A stretch of DNA of 64,000 nt from Pomacea canaliculata (GCF_003073045.1 NC_037602.1:12031731-12095730), one strand, 5' to 3'; positions 25,273 through 54,407 are shown, counted from the stretch's first letter. Notes: generated by a model not told the origin, from the sequence alone. Translations and numbers: made by a program.

Positions 25273-26298
25273 TTTCACACCATTGAGTCTTCAATAAATC
25301 TTCATTAAATCTGAAATAAAGTACAATTTTGTAATATTATTAATGATTTGAAATCACTTATTCTCCTGAAGACTAGCTGCTCCTCAAACGGTCTGTTTCG
25401 CTAAATGTCAGCCAGCGCTCAAAGACTAGACAACTTCTCTTATTGTTCAGTTTTATGTCCTGATGCAGTCAACCTCAATGCATTGTCATGTACAGTAATA
25501 TATCCCCCAAGAGAAGGCTACAGCACCACCAAATATTTCCTAAGAAATCAACATAAGCAAACGGGAAGTTAATAACTTTTTACGATATGTTTTTCTGTTA
25601 TATAAATATATAAGATTCCACCCAATACATTCTTGTTCCCAGGAACGACTAACAAAGCGGCGGTGGTGGTGGTGGAGCTGGAGCTTAAAAATACGTTTTC
25701 AGCATATGAGCAGACGAAATAGTGAGAGAAAGAGGAACATTTAAATACTGTTTTTTTTCTTTCTTTTCTTTACATTATCTCATTTTGAGTTAATTTGCTG
25801 TACTGTTCATCTGATCTTACATTTATTTAAATGCCTCATAACCTTATACAATAAACATTTTCACTTTGGAAAAATGTGGATTGAATTCAGAAAACAGCGA
25901 CTCTCATGCCTTTGTTTTAGATACATTGATAAAGAATCACATTACAAACATGACTCTAGTTTTCATATATACCAGTAAAAAAAAAATACGTGAAGAAGTC
26001 CTTCAATAATTCCTAATTTCCATAAGCGATCGTCGCAGATGTGGCAGTTCGTCTGCACGACCTACTGACTAGACGTCATCAAAAACGTGATGTCGCCAAA
26101 CGTAAACATTTCTGTGGTAGATTTTTTTAAAAAGTAGATATAAAGATAAATAAACAGTTTATAAAGTATTTCTTCTTAGAATGATATTTTAATATTTTGC
26201 TTCAAAATTAATAACAATGCTTTTGTTTGTTGATAGTCGATTGACGGCATTCAACGGTTGTCGGGAGATTTTGGTGCTGGTGACATCAAGCACTCAAC
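25273..26298. promoter_or_regulatory. Shared bidirectional promoter region of RGP1 and GBA2
   Basis: Only about 1.03 kb separates the RGP1 start codon (minus) from the GBA2 start codon (plus), so both promoters and 5' untranslated regions must fit here unless there are distant leader exons. A GGTGGTGGTGGTGG run lies at about 25661-25675, and GACGTCATC and ACGTGATGTC motifs lie at about 26073-26093. I see no TATA box at a convincing position for either gene. Confidence 0.6.
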
Positions 26299-42300
<16,002 letters not shown>

Positions 42301-42990
42301 TAAATGTGACACTTAGGTGCTCAAGATTCATTTGTTCATATTCTTATTTTTGTGAACTGAACTTACAGCAGGGTCAGTTGACCCAACAAACAAGGACATT
42401 GGAATTCCAGTTGTAAAGATGGTTCTCCCTTTTCAAATATTGTACAGAATATGCATTTTCTTCCTTGTAACTTTGCTAAGATGTTTGAACTTTGTTCACA
42501 GATTTAATCATTCAAGGCATAATACTTTCAAGATATATGTTTTACTTTTCCAACCTTCAAAACAAAAACCTTACCGAAAAGATTTTTACCACTTAGTAAT
42601 ATGGACATAAAGTTTTGTCATAACTGACACCAGTTTGGCTAGTTAATCTGATCGTACATTTGCCCCACCATAGTTTGTCATTTGTCCATAACAGCAAACT
42701 TGATCACTGATCTCTGCATATTTCAATAAAACTTCACCTTGCTGTGGTCAGTTTTTGAGATGCCATTGCCACGAGACATATACAGAAGAATCCATGAATA
42801 GATTTGAATTGGGGATGTTTAACTTTGCAAAGTATCAGAAGGTATTCAGTTAGATGCTCATAGGGTGTCTGTTAATATCTACAAACCCTTCAAGTGGTAT
42901 CAGAAAGATTTTTAGATGCCCTGAGGTGTACCTTGTTGTATAATCTTATTTTCTACATACTTTAATAAAATATGTTTATGGATAGAGATT
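42301..42990 (+). other. GBA2 3' untranslated region with two poly(A) signals
   Basis: AATAAA occurs at 42725-42730 and 42964-42969, giving 3' untranslated regions of roughly 440 or 690 bases after the stop TGA at 42298-42300. Confidence 0.6.
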
Positions 42991-45900
42991 TTTTTTTTTA
43001 TTCGTGGTTTATTCACGTAGGATGTGGTCTGCTTATTTGCCTCTTCAAAAAGTAAGATCTCACCTCAGTCCTCCATGACCTGAAAAGGTTAGGGGATGAC
43101 CTTTACCATTTTTTATTGTTTGGTACTTAGATGTCCTTTATTTTTTATATTTTTTTCACCTTTCAGGCTTGATAATTTTCACCAGATGTTTGTTGGCAGG
43201 AAATATTTCTTTCCACGTATGCCATTTGTCTTATGATACCCAGATGTTAAATTATACCTGAACTCTTCATCTTCACCCAAAAGTTGACTTTGATTGTTGA
43301 AATGGCTGCTTAGTCCCTGCTTGCTGAAAAATCCTATTTCACTTTAAGATGCTTGATCTTTAGTTAATCTGATGTTCATGATGGCAAAAGGAATCAGAAT
43401 ATTGGCACTAGGTATAACACAAAAGAAGGCATTCACCTTTTTCTGAAGATATCCTGGTAAGCTTCTCCCTCTTCCTGGTTATGACTGATAATAATAGTTA
43501 ATTTATGTAATGGTTTACCTCACTAATAAATGCTAGCTTAAAGCGCTTTACAAAAAGTGAAAACATACAGACATAATAATAATAATGGAAGCTGGTCTTA
43601 AAGCAAAAAATTCATTGCATACCCAGTTAGTGTATCTACTCATATGAAGAAGGTGAATGCAATCAACATAGATGTGGTCTGCAGCCTTGGAATCTTTGAT
43701 GTCAATAAAGCTCTGCTTCGAAAAGTAGCTGAAAGTTATGATGTTTGTATGGAAAGTCAACTCATGCTCTTTGATGCAGTGGCCTAACTTTTGCAGTCAG
43801 AAGTATCATTTCATCAAAATCTCTTGTTAGAGCATCATACAAACAGTCATTGCCATCAGCCTTAGATGTTTAATCTTTTGTTATATCAATAGTAGGTTCC
43901 ACAGCTAGTAGTAATATTAGTTACATCTGCAGTAGGTTCCACAATTAGAAGTAAAATTTTGAGAATGGTTGAAGTCCTTTTCTGGAGTGCTAAGAATTCA
44001 AGCTTACTCAGACTTTGTGGTCTTTCTCAGATGATTTTATAATAGAATTAACATATTTTGTCAACAGTAAATAAAACAGTCCTTCATTTTAAGGCAAAAG
44101 CTATTTTTTTCTAGCAATATACATTTATAGGACTATCAGTGATATTAAAAGCAATCACAATATTATGTGTTGAGGGAGAATACTATTTTCATTTTAAATT
44201 ATAAAACAGAAGAAAGGAGTTTAAGTCATAACACTGAAGTGTCTCTTTGTTTTATTCTGAAATTTTAACTTGTTTGTTTAGGTTTATTGTGTTGGAGACA
44301 TTTTTGATGTGGAAATGAGGCTGACCTGACAGAGTTGCTTTGTTCTCCACCAATTTTTCTGCTTTTTTGTTTATTCGTATTATAGATTTCTTTTTATTGC
44401 ATGTTGTGTTCTTGGTTCCCTCAAGCTTTATTTTGTTTTTTCATATACTGCTTGTAATAGCCCTATTTTCTGTTTGTTGTCGATTTTACTTTAATGGCTG
44501 CCCTTCTTCGCCGTTATATGCATGTTACACCTAATTCTTGTTGCTCATCTTGTTTCCTCTTCTCTGAAACTTAGCACAGCTTTACGTCCTCTCCAACCTG
44601 TTGTCGAACCGAGTATTGTCTGTTATATGAGAATAAGACTATGTGGTTGTTGGTGAATTAGCTTACTTCTGTATATCATTTCTGTACAGCGCTTTGAGAA
44701 AATTGTTTGAAAAGCACTCTATAAATGTTCATTATTGTTATTATTTTTAAGCCAAGAGTAAATTAAGTTCCAGTTCATTAATTTATTTTTGTAAATTGCC
44801 ATTCCAAGATTTCCTTGTTTGCTTTGCGGCTTTCTCTCTGTTTAACAAAAAATTATTTCTACCATGCAACAACAAACAATTCACTTGTTTTTAATGTAGT
44901 TTTGGTTTTGTGATATGCTGTCTGCTTCATGACAGGTGTATGTAACATGCAAACAATATTTACTGTCACTGACGTCCTCCACAAAATGTGTTTCTTTTTT
45001 CTTTCTTTTTTTTTTAAGCTTTATACCATGATTGTAAACTCCTTTTTAAATACCAGCCAAGGTACCCTACTTCGCTTGTGCTGTTTTCCGCTGGGATTTC
45101 ATTGACAACTTTGGATATATCACTCATTTGATTGTAGCTAAATATGAAACATTTGTTCTCTTAATGCCCCTTGTCAAGCTGACAGCTCATGTTCAACAAA
45201 TGGTGCACTTTCTAAGTGAAAGAGCGGAGAAAAATATCACCATGTTGCCAGCGTCTCTCTCCCTCGCCCATCCCTCGCTGTCTCTCCAGCTTTATCATAT
45301 GCTCGCTTCCTTCCTCCTCTCTCCCTGCAACTCATTGAATGATGTCTCAATTACAGTGTCAAAATATGCTTTGTGCAGACGTGTGTTGAAATTTCTTCTT
45401 CCTTATAGTAGGTTTTTATTTGAAGCCACTGGTAACATAAAAAGAGTGAAAAATAAACCATCCTCTGAAGCAATGTACATGAATCATTGGAATCTTTTAT
45501 GGGAGCTAGTGCACCACACCATGTAACAATGACACAGAGAGAATGAGCGCGCTGTAAAGGTATATACTATATAGTGGGAAAAAGTCTCCCCCACTACAGA
45601 GGGAATGGTGGGTTGGGAGAGATGTCAGAACCCGGCATCGGTCGTATTCTTAATCCTTCTATCAACAGCTGCGAGTGGACGCGTATACTGATGCCCTGTC
45701 ACCTGCTTGTGTGTTCGGGAAGAAGCCATTGGGATCATTGGATCAACGAGTGTACGTGTGTTTAAGTGATGATTTATTTATTTTCATAAATGTGAGAAAA
45801 CCGCCACGGTCAGGCATTGAAGTCTTGAAGATTCAGACAGCACAGAAAAACAGCGCCACCAGCTCGTCTTCTTTCCCTATTGTTTCATCTTGATCAGATG

Positions 45901-46012
45901 ATCTTTAGCGCGCCTGCACACACACATTCGCAGATAAGGTACATTTTATTAATTTTAGCATGTTCATAGAAACTACCAATGTTATCTCAATCAACGGCAA
46001 GAGTGAAGCATC
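42991..46012. other. Intergenic stretch downstream of GBA2
   Basis: AT-rich DNA with an AAGCGCTTTACAAA block near 43540 and a SINE-like tail at 44689-44748 (GCGCTTTGAG...AAAGCACTCTATAAATG then TTATTGTTATTATT). No coding exon is supported; the frame at 45128-45526 encodes nothing I recognise. Confidence 0.4.
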
Positions 46013-46575
46013 CATTAAAGACCAACCTGAACGGTATACGGGTTTTTTTTCAGATATCAGTAGATACATGCGGTATGAAACTAACCTGTAAATTTCAGCC
46101 TCCAAAACCCATCCGTTAATTATCTGCTACGATTCGCACCTGCGATCAACAAGGCTGATAACAGTGTATGTATGACGTCACGGTGGTGCACCATTCACAA
46201 CATTGCCTGCAGTCAGCACCAGCCGGAGAGAGAGAATGAGCCACAGGCCCAATGTTCGGGTTATTCGGACGCTGACGGACGTGACAGTCTGCATTTCTCG
46301 TGGTTCTGAAAAACTGCTTAAGCACTAGAAATGCAGACTTTCAATGTCCGAATAACCTGAACAGTCGCCGTTTGGTGTTGACGGAAGGCAATGTTGTGAA
46401 TGGTGTACTAACGTGACGTAGTACACTGTTAGCGGCGCTCGTTGATCGCAGGTACAAATCGCGTGCTTTGTCAGCGGATAATTAACGGATGGGTTTTGAG
46501 AGCTGAAATTTACAGGTTAGGTTTATATTAACTATCTCTGCAAAATACGCAAACCATTCAGGTTGGTCTTTAGTG
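46013..46575. mobile_element. 563-bp inverted-repeat (foldback) element
   Basis: Almost the whole segment is one imperfect palindrome centred near 46294-46310. The left arm starts CATTAAAGACCAACCTGAAC and the right arm, on the minus strand, starts CACTAAAGACCAACCTGAAT. Matching internal blocks include AACCTGTAAATTTCAG, AAAACCCATCCGTTAATTAT, ACCTGCGATCAAC, CACCATTCACAACATTGCC and GTCTGCATTTCT. There is a short loop and no coding capacity. I see no unambiguous target duplication. The CACTA-like end is suggestive only, so the superfamily is open. Confidence 0.75.
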
Positions 46576-47621
46576 TAGTCACGGGATAGGCTTCCCACGC
46601 CGCATGTGCAGGACCTGACTTTGACAGATCTCCAGGATGTCAAGACCGTGAGACAGTGTCAGGTGAATCTCTTTACTGCGTATGCTTTAACCGCCAGCAG
46701 AGGTCACGACTTCTACGTGACACCTCAATCTTCTCGTGCGTATACAACAAGACGCTAGAGACATGACGGCAAGGTGACAGTGAAGCACTTACAACGAATA
46801 CGTCTAACTTCCACTTGACCTCAACAAGTCTTGTGCACTTTATGAGACCCCTTGCCACCTGTAGCATCTACCTGCCTTTACATCAAGAACCATCTCTTTT
46901 CTTTTATCCCCCTTCTTTTTCTATCCTCCTCTTCCTCCGGCTGTTTTTCCATTTGATGGTGGGCGTAAAACATTGAATTCCACCTCGCTCGCTCCTCTTT
47001 AGTCATGCCAGAGTGTACACGAGAGCCTGCAGCGCGCATCTGTTATGTCCCGCGCATCCGTTATATCAAACTGGTCTTTTAGAAAAAGTCAGTTGTTTCC
47101 TAAACAACTAAATGAATGCAGTCACATGACAAGCGTTGTCCTTGTCAAGAAGAGCAGACTGTGTCTTTTCAACCATGTATATAAAACTAAACCTCGAGTT
47201 TCTCTGGCTTTGTGTGTGGTGAAGTAGGTATAGCGCAGAGGTTACCAGGTGCATGACGCTCCCTATGGTCATAGCTATTAACTGGACGTAAGGCAACCAC
47301 GGGAGTAGCTACGTATATCATGTCCGTCGCTATAAATCCTGGTGACACTCCAGCTCTCAACTGATTGCACGACTTTCACTTTTAAAAAAACGATAACGTC
47401 CGGAACACAGATCGGCCATTGCTTGGAGACGTTATCTAGCCATCAGATTCCAGGCATGTGGGAGAGATGTGCGTATTATGACTGTTTTGACAACCTCGTG
47501 GTCTCTGTCAAGCGTCACAAAGGAACAGTGAAACACAACAATGTTTAAATTACTAATTAAAAATATGGATGAACGTAGTAACATGTATATATATATTGCT
47601 CTGGCGTGTGCGTTAACGTAC
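46576..47621. other. Intergenic stretch, no supported gene
   Basis: No recognisable coding sequence. A short GTATAGCGCAGAGGTTA segment at about 47227-47243 resembles a pol III A box, but no matching B box follows at the right distance. Confidence 0.3.
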
Positions 47622-47738
47622 CGTGATGATATAAGGTTTCGATATACTTCTTGCAGTAACTTCATTTCCTTTGCAGTCCTAGTTGTCCCTCCATAAGCTG
47701 GTGGTTTCTCAGCTGTGCTCGACACCCTACGTTCGAGT
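47622..47738 (-). CDS. Candidate orphan internal exon, minus strand
   Basis: On the minus strand a CCCTGACAG acceptor (47739-47747) is followed by 117 bp open in one frame and a CACG|GTACGT donor. It would encode about 38 residues containing AEKPPAYGGTTRTAKEMKLL and then QEVYRNLISS, a Pro/Gly lead followed by a charged helix. The exon is phase-symmetric. I do not recognise the family and found no neighbouring exon in matching phase, so it may be a relic, an exon of a gene whose other parts are out of sight, or chance. Confidence 0.2.
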
Positions 47739-48876
47739 CTGTCAGGGAAGAGACAACGTCAAACCTCATTAATTGCGGCTTCATAATGGCTTATATAGGT
47801 ATCTGCGAAAGCTAACATTGTCTCGCGTTTTGAGAGTCACCATGCAGAATTCCATAAATATATTTCAGTATGGCTCTTTGTTTATTTTGAATGTTTTGTT
47901 CTGTGTAATGTTTATTTTACTTTCGTTTATGATCTTTAAATGGTCGTAGACTTTTTGTTTGTATAACTATAGCTGTATCAGACTATTAGTGGTGAGTTTC
48001 ATGCATTAGTAAATCGTTTAGCGTATTTTTTTTCAAAATCATTAAAATCGCTCTTCCAGTTCCACTCTCTCCATCACACCGATTTCATGTTTACTGCTCA
48101 GTTGGGGTAGCTGCGGATGGTGGTGTGTGTGGTTACTGGCAGTTACGAAGCATAGCGTTTTAGTCTGAAGTCTTAAGAAGACGTGTTCTGTAGTGTTGTA
48201 CGCTGATCGACACCCTCATTTTCCTACGGTGCTCTGAGAATTCACCTAAAGGGAGCCGTTGGTTTATGTTTAGTCGTTGCATGTTACTCCTCGAGGAGCA
48301 TAGGGCCAAAACAGCGACTCGCCAGCGGACCCGGTATAGGGCAGCACCCTTCAGTTGGGCCCACGTGGTTCCTTTGCCTCACTCTCTACTGTTCTTTTCC
48401 AAGTCAAAGGGAAGCCGTTAGCACAGGGGAAATCCTGCGTTAATGATTTACCGAGGACCTATCAACACAAACCATCGGTTTTGACCTAATGTGTACACTC
48501 TGTCTCAACTACAGATGCTTGAAACAGGGAGCAGTCAAACTGGAGCTGTAGAGGTATGGAGATGCTTATATACATGCTTGAGAGCGCGGAGCGGGGAGAT
48601 GAGGGTTGTTTGATGAGCCTTGGTTGTTGTAGTTTTTATTATTTTTTTTTTCTTTCATAGCCTCTACGATGTAAGAACCATGCAGAGCTGATACAGTTTT
48701 ACTTTATGGCTACAACTACATACATGGACATCATACATGTGCAATACGCTCAGCACGTACATTTCAAACGTATAGCTGTGAAAAAATGCCATGAGCTCTT
48801 CTTGTTTAAAACACCAGACGGCGTCAGTTCGAATATTTCACCAAGCAACCAAATGTCTGCTGCGGGAACAAAACAA

Positions 48877-48912
<36 letters not shown>

Positions 48913-49912
48913 AGGTCTACATTCTCGTTGGTGTTACTCGTACCAATCTGTTGAAACCGCACGCGGAATATCAATAAAGGCGCTAACGGTAACACCAACG
49001 ACTTCAAGGGTCGCGCCACACATTGCAGTTACAGCACCGTCGCCACAAGTGTCCTCCCTCGTCGCGTACGACGACACCGCCAGAGAAAGGAGGGATGGAC
49101 CTGACAACACGCAGGTACTGTGATTACAGCAAGCGCGCGTGATTGATGAACAGTCAGCTCGCATGCAGCATCTTCACGAGTACGAGGGTGAGACGAGAGG
49201 AGACACTGAGCCCGCCAGAAGGAGATTCACACCCCTCCCTTCCCTGCGCGAATTCACATACGAAGTCTCAAAATAATAATAAAACTGTCGTATGTCGCTT
49301 AAATATCGCACGCATGCGACCATTACGATTTTAGACATAAGCTGCCGATGCACAGTATAATTCATTCTACCGTCATCACAGAGACAGATTGATTCTTTGT
49401 TGCTACAAGAACTTGGCGCCAGTGAGGGTGAGAGCATCTGATCAAAATCAAGACATTGTGCAGCAGCACAGAGGCATTATAATACAACTATAAACTATAA
49501 ACAAGACCAGTAAAATCAACGTCTATATATATACACACATGTACGAAAAAGTTCTGCTTGTAAATACGCATATAGCACGGACGTATCATATGTTGAAACA
49601 GGGGAATCACGGTATCCAAGAGCATATCCACTCACCCTGGCATCATCCCCACCTACCTCATACATGTATAATACATCTTAGAAAGAAAGCATCTTTAAAG
49701 TCATTGGCCACCAAACAAAACTAATTACTATTCGCTTAACGGCCCCACAATCATACACCATCACTATCCCTACACACACAACAAATCAAGATAACAAAAC
49801 CGTCAAGACTACTGTCCAGAAAAGCAAACGATTACTAACAATCTTCTTTTTGCCTGCAGCTCTAATCTTTTCTCAATGACATATATGTGGACAATCGCCC
49901 CACATGATTGGG
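47739..49912. other. Intergenic stretch with LINE fragment and A-tract
   Basis: Besides the LINE piece (separate entry) there is a 30-base A-run at about 48881-48910. A CpG-richer block at 48950-49130 stays open on both strands, but I assign no product to either. Confidence 0.35.
48269..48405 (-). repeat. LINE 3'-end fragment, copy 2
   Basis: Matches the 3' coding end and tail of the LINE at 29597-29740. GGAGCATAGGGCC, GCCAGCGGACCC, TTGGGCCCACGTGGTTCC and TGTTCTTTTCCAAGTC are shared with small changes. The rest of the LINE is missing, a 5' truncation. Confidence 0.8.
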
Positions 49913-50062
49913 AGGTAAGGGGGTTCCGGTTGCGCAAAGGTTAGCGACTGTCACCGAAACTGAGGATTGTCCGTGCTGGGTTCAGATCTCGTTTCGGGCA
50001 CACTCTTCTTTCTCTGCATGTGGCATATGTTTACAGCGCTGACTGCTCTGCATAATAAAGCA
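49913..50062 (+). repeat. tRNA-related SINE, probable
   Basis: GTTGCGCAAAGGTTAGCGAC resembles a tRNA A box (GTGGCGCAATGGTTAGCGC), and GGTTCAGATCTCG about 40 bp later resembles a B box (GGTTCRANYCC). A short body follows, ending near CATAATAAAGC. It does not fold as an intact tRNA gene, so a SINE head is the better reading. Confidence 0.5.
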
Positions 50063-53000
50063 TTAGTTGTTGACTGGGCGTAAATATCTATCATCCCCCC
50101 ACCCCGCACACATAACGGTTATACAAAAAAATTACATCTTAAAAGCTTTCAGGGCCACTGGCCAGCAAAACACAAGTAATCAGTGCCAATCTTCGTTTTT
50201 TTTTTCAAACATAATAAGTAAAAAATGCATACTTTTTGCTTCATTCGTACTGTAAAGCAATCTTTTCTGTACATGTTGTCCAGCACTCAATACCCTACCA
50301 TATTTCTATCTCAAATCTGCAGAAAGTGGGTATGAAGAACAATTCATTCTTTGAAGTATCTAAGGTAGCTCGCCATAGTTCATTTTCCGGTATACTTGAA
50401 AGAACATGTAAACCAGTTGCTATGATAATTTGTTTTAGAAACACTGATTTAAAAACGATCGTAGGCTTTTTCAAAATGTAATTTTTGCTTTTAATATCCA
50501 CATAAATTTCCATTGGCAACTCCGCAGATGCATATTTGTTATAAACATCAAAGAGGGAGTTCCCCACAGTCTTTCTCTATACTGTCTTGAGAAAACTTTC
50601 TTTACAGAGAGTGAGATGAGAAAACACACAAGGAAACAAACAAAAGCAGATTAGGACGTCAGCAAAGACATACGTCGTAATAATAACTGGCAGTACGTGT
50701 ACATGTTTGTGTAAATGGCAGTTGCTACATCATGCTAGTGTAGTTCGCCCATTCTTCTGGCGGCCTGTGCGCGAGTAACGGTGTCTGCTCGTACGAATGC
50801 TTGCATATCCTTGAGAGTATGTGTTTGTGTGCGCGCTCGCGTGCCTGCATGGCGGCCTGCTCGTATGGTGAGCGGCGCGCGGTGTAACCACACGTACGCA
50901 TTACATGCAGGCGCGCATGTTGCTGTGCGGCACAACGCAGCGTACTGTAACCTGCTGGCCGAGCTGCTAGACATTCGCACTCGTGTAGCGGCCTTTGAGC
51001 AACCTGAGATATTTGACAGCTAACTCTCGTCGACAAGAGAGAGTAAATTGTCGATGATTGACCTTTAGCCTGCGTCACGCGGCGTAACGTTTCTAACCGT
51101 AGCACATCCGACGTATAGGAGCAAGCAGCGCGGAGAATTTCTCTAGGACTGCTGAGAGTATTGACGTCGTGTGTAGGATTTGCGCGAGAGTGCACTGTGA
51201 CATTACAGAGGGAGACTGCCGCTATTGCCTCCGTACACGCGCGCGCGCACACACACACAGAGAGAAGATATTTGTGACTATTCAGACCAGTGTAAGTACG
51301 TGCGTGACTGTGAGCAGACTAACGCGAAGATCTTTTACTTGACAAGGTCGAGATCACAGATGACGTGATAACTGGAGACCACACGGATCGGGTGTCGGTT
51401 GGAAGAGTCAGTCAAGTGCAATTAAAAAAAAAAAAGAAAATTAAAAAAAGAGAATACGGACCATAGTCAGCCACAGATATCAGCCACTCGCTCCAACATA
51501 TCGGCGTCTTGCAGTCTTTGTATTTTATCCCTTTACAGTGTCCCAATCCTGATACAGTGTGGATGTCTACAAAAACCTCGCAATGATCCATGTTTCTATG
51601 ATCCTGGCTATACGGTCTGCAGGTAGTCGAAACCGTTATCTCGCGAGGTGTAAGGATCAAGCAACAGCCTCGTCGTTACCGGCCCTCCACTGGCTCCCTA
51701 TACGTTGGGAATGACTGGGAGAATAATTCAAACACTGTTCTGTTGTAAGAAGCAAACTCTGTGAGTTGCAGAATGCAAGCGTAATGTGATTAGACCTCGG
51801 GCATGTGCTGTGCGGGCCATTCCCTCATCCTCACACAACTCTACTCCACCCAAAAACTTGCAACAACACCATGCTGCCATCAGTGCTGGCGGGACGTTCA
51901 GCCTGGCCTCCACCTTGGAGTTTGTTTTGTTTTCGTGATGACTAATTAATGGACGAGGAAATGCCCATGAACTCAATTGTGACAGTATACACGCACTGCC
52001 TTCTGAATCCGTTCTTGCCAACGCGTCTGGCCGGGAAAGATGTAGACCCAAAACTTTGTACAGCTCCCACCCCTGCTTTCGAGAAAAGTAGATCGAAGTA
52101 TTCTATATTGATAACATTAAAAATGCCCTCTTCGATCGCAGCTTGGAGCATGGCAGAAGAAGCAACCTGAAGCTGGACTTAAGCAATGACTAAGGAATAT
52201 TAGGACTAATTAACCGTCTACAGCAAAACTGTGATATTATGACGCAGAAATTGCATCCGTTCGCCCTCATATCAATGAAAACAATGGGAATTCATCGAAT
52301 CTCACAATTACTGAAAATATAGTTGCTTACACTTGCTTGGGAGTTGTACCGTTTGAAACTGCCATGCGCATGCCGGATCTGAACATGTGAAAGAGGGATC
52401 GAGGGATTAAAGAGAGTACAAAGCACAGACCCAGTAGTAAGGCAACGGAGCCAAAAGTCGATGTGTGCACTGTGTGTCTGCTCTCGGCGACCCCTCTGAG
52501 GTCAGCTGGTGTGTAATGCAGCTTTAGAGATCAAGCAGTGTAGGCAAACAACTAGACGTAAATTCCTTTGCTAAGCAGGTATTGCTTCGACCCTCCGGAA
52601 AGCGTCCGGTCCACGTGCAGGTCTGGTCTACTCTGAATCCTCGTCTCGGACAGGCATTATATATAGCGTTATGATGATGTGTACACATAGCTAGGTGACC
52701 AAACTGAACACGATGCATTGTATGTGGCTAACTAACGGTCATGTCTGATTGCGTCTGCTGATAAACGTTATCTGTATTAGAAAAGATCCTATAAATCGAA
52801 CAATATTTATATCACTGCAGGCGCCAGTGCCTTGCAGTATATATATGTGTGGACGTCAGTATATTTTGCTATGTATAAGCGCGGTGGCTCACTTGTACAC
52901 ACTACGCTCACGCAGTTTTACCGCAGTTATTTCTACACATGAGTCCCTATATAAACTTCATAAGGTTAGCGGTTCACGAACACGTTTATAACCATGCAGA

Positions 53001-53717
53001 GAGAAATGCTCATGACACTGTATCACGCATGTCAGTGATAGCACAAACCGCCTAAGTTCCACAAACAACGAAGTTCCCCTTTGATCTACATACACCACCG
53101 CGATCTCACGCTCACTTTGACGGAGAAAGAACGTTATTATTATCCACTGTTAGTAATAATAAAGGCATTTCTATGGTGCATTTCCCTCCCGATAGCAAGC
53201 GCATTGCACTTTGACAGCAACACACCAAGGGATCGCGCGCGAGCACACACACAGAACATTCAGTTGGAAATTTGATTTTTAACAGTTGCATCAGTTTAGC
53301 ATTTATTCTTAATTTTATTCCTGAGACGTATGGTGACACTACTATTAAGACTCAAAATCTACCGATGTGAAAAAAAATGTCCTCATCTCAAAACTTCGTC
53401 CGCCATGATAGGGGAAAAAAAACCGCAGAAGTAAAGCAAAACTGGCTTGGCGATTTTCCCTTGAAGGCTACGTGAAAACAAATTAATTTTAAGTCAGTGA
53501 TGTTAAAATACACACAATGCGCAAAACAAACACACAACTGTTCAAGCTCTTTTGCCCACAATTGAGAAGGGTTGCCGCACGACAGCAGCAACTGCTAAGT
53601 GCTGCCATCTACCCTGTTATCACATGACAATTTTGTGCATTCTCATTGGTCCAATGGCCCTGCGACCCCCTCGTTTGCATGGTCAAAATCATAACAAGAT
53701 TGTCGTTTTCAGCCATC
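50063..53717. other. Intergenic stretch upstream of CRTC
   Basis: GC- and CpG-rich sequence at 50740-51260 contains a long but unrecognisable minus-strand open frame and a GCGCGC/ACACAC microsatellite at 51238-51258. Sequence at 51942-52170 is open on both strands. Close to the CRTC start an ATTGGTCCAAT pair of CCAAT boxes lies at 53645-53655, about 65 bp before the ATG, and may belong to its promoter. Confidence 0.4.
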
Positions 53718-54407
53718 ATGGCGAACCCACGGAAGTTCAGCGAAAAAATAGCCCTGCACAACCAGAAGCAGGCAGAAGAAACGGCAGCATTTGAGGCTAT
53801 TATGAAAGAAGTAAACAACGCCACGAGAACAGTGAGTTATAACGAAATTCTTCCAACGTCGTGTCAGTCGCAAATGAACGCTCGGCCATTTCATCCCACA
53901 GGGTAGGCCACTCTTGACTGACTGTGACTATTTCTCTCGGTTTACTTTCCAGGTTGTATACGCAAAACAACATCTTCCTATTTCGCCTAGTCTTGGTGCT
54001 TATCGAGGAGGATCGCTGCCTAACGTCAATCAGATTGGCACCAACCAAGGCATTGACCTGCAGGTAAGTTATTGGTGCGTGACATTGCCCCATTTTTCGC
54101 TTTCGTCTCGCGTGCATTGAAAACATGGCGGTGTATCAAGCATAGAACGATATTTTGATTGAAATTGAGACATTTTGTCTGTTAATGACTATGACAATAG
54201 GTGTCCAGTTACAGAAACACGGGACTGGAATGTCTTGCTTGAAATAATGTATGACATTTACTCTTCTACATTATACACCTGCAGACTGCACTTCAGCACC
54301 TGGAAGATATAAAACAGGGGAGACCAAACATCACTGATCGAATCCATCGCGATAGATCGCGACCCATTGTACCTCACAGATCAAGACCTTTCCCAATCGA
54401 CAAGCGG
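53718..54407 (+). CDS. CRTC: CRTC, CREB-regulated transcription coactivator, first three coding exons
   Basis: CRTC (TORC) proteins bind the bZIP of CREB and recruit the transcription machinery. They shuttle from cytoplasm to nucleus when dephosphorylated. Exons are 53718-53831, 53953-54063 and 54285-54407, all in phase 0, with donors GTGAGT, GTAAGT and GTATCC, totalling 116 codons. Residues 4-22 read [19 protein letters not shown], the near-invariant CREB-binding helix. Exon 2 has [14 protein letters not shown], matching vertebrate [14 protein letters not shown]. Exon 3 has [19 protein letters not shown] and ends PIDKR, matching the human REGRL...HRRPLSVDK region. The start is fixed by the family N-terminus and a GCCATCATGG context. 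The regulatory Ser region (TNSDSAL in vertebrates), the Gln/Pro-rich middle and the transactivation domain are not seen to 64000, so the gene continues to the right. Confidence 0.93.

Noticed and set aside
46673..46867. Minus-strand frame with LVEVKWKLDVFV, reminiscent of a COMM-domain strand
   Set aside because: The match is too short, and the frame is not in phase with the candidate exon at 47622-47738.
47227..47300. tRNA-like A-box segment
   Set aside because: No B box at a suitable distance and no cloverleaf visible.
50725..51258. 177-codon minus-strand open frame
   Set aside because: GC-rich low-stop DNA. The product is Arg/Ala/His-rich without domains, and both strands are nearly open.
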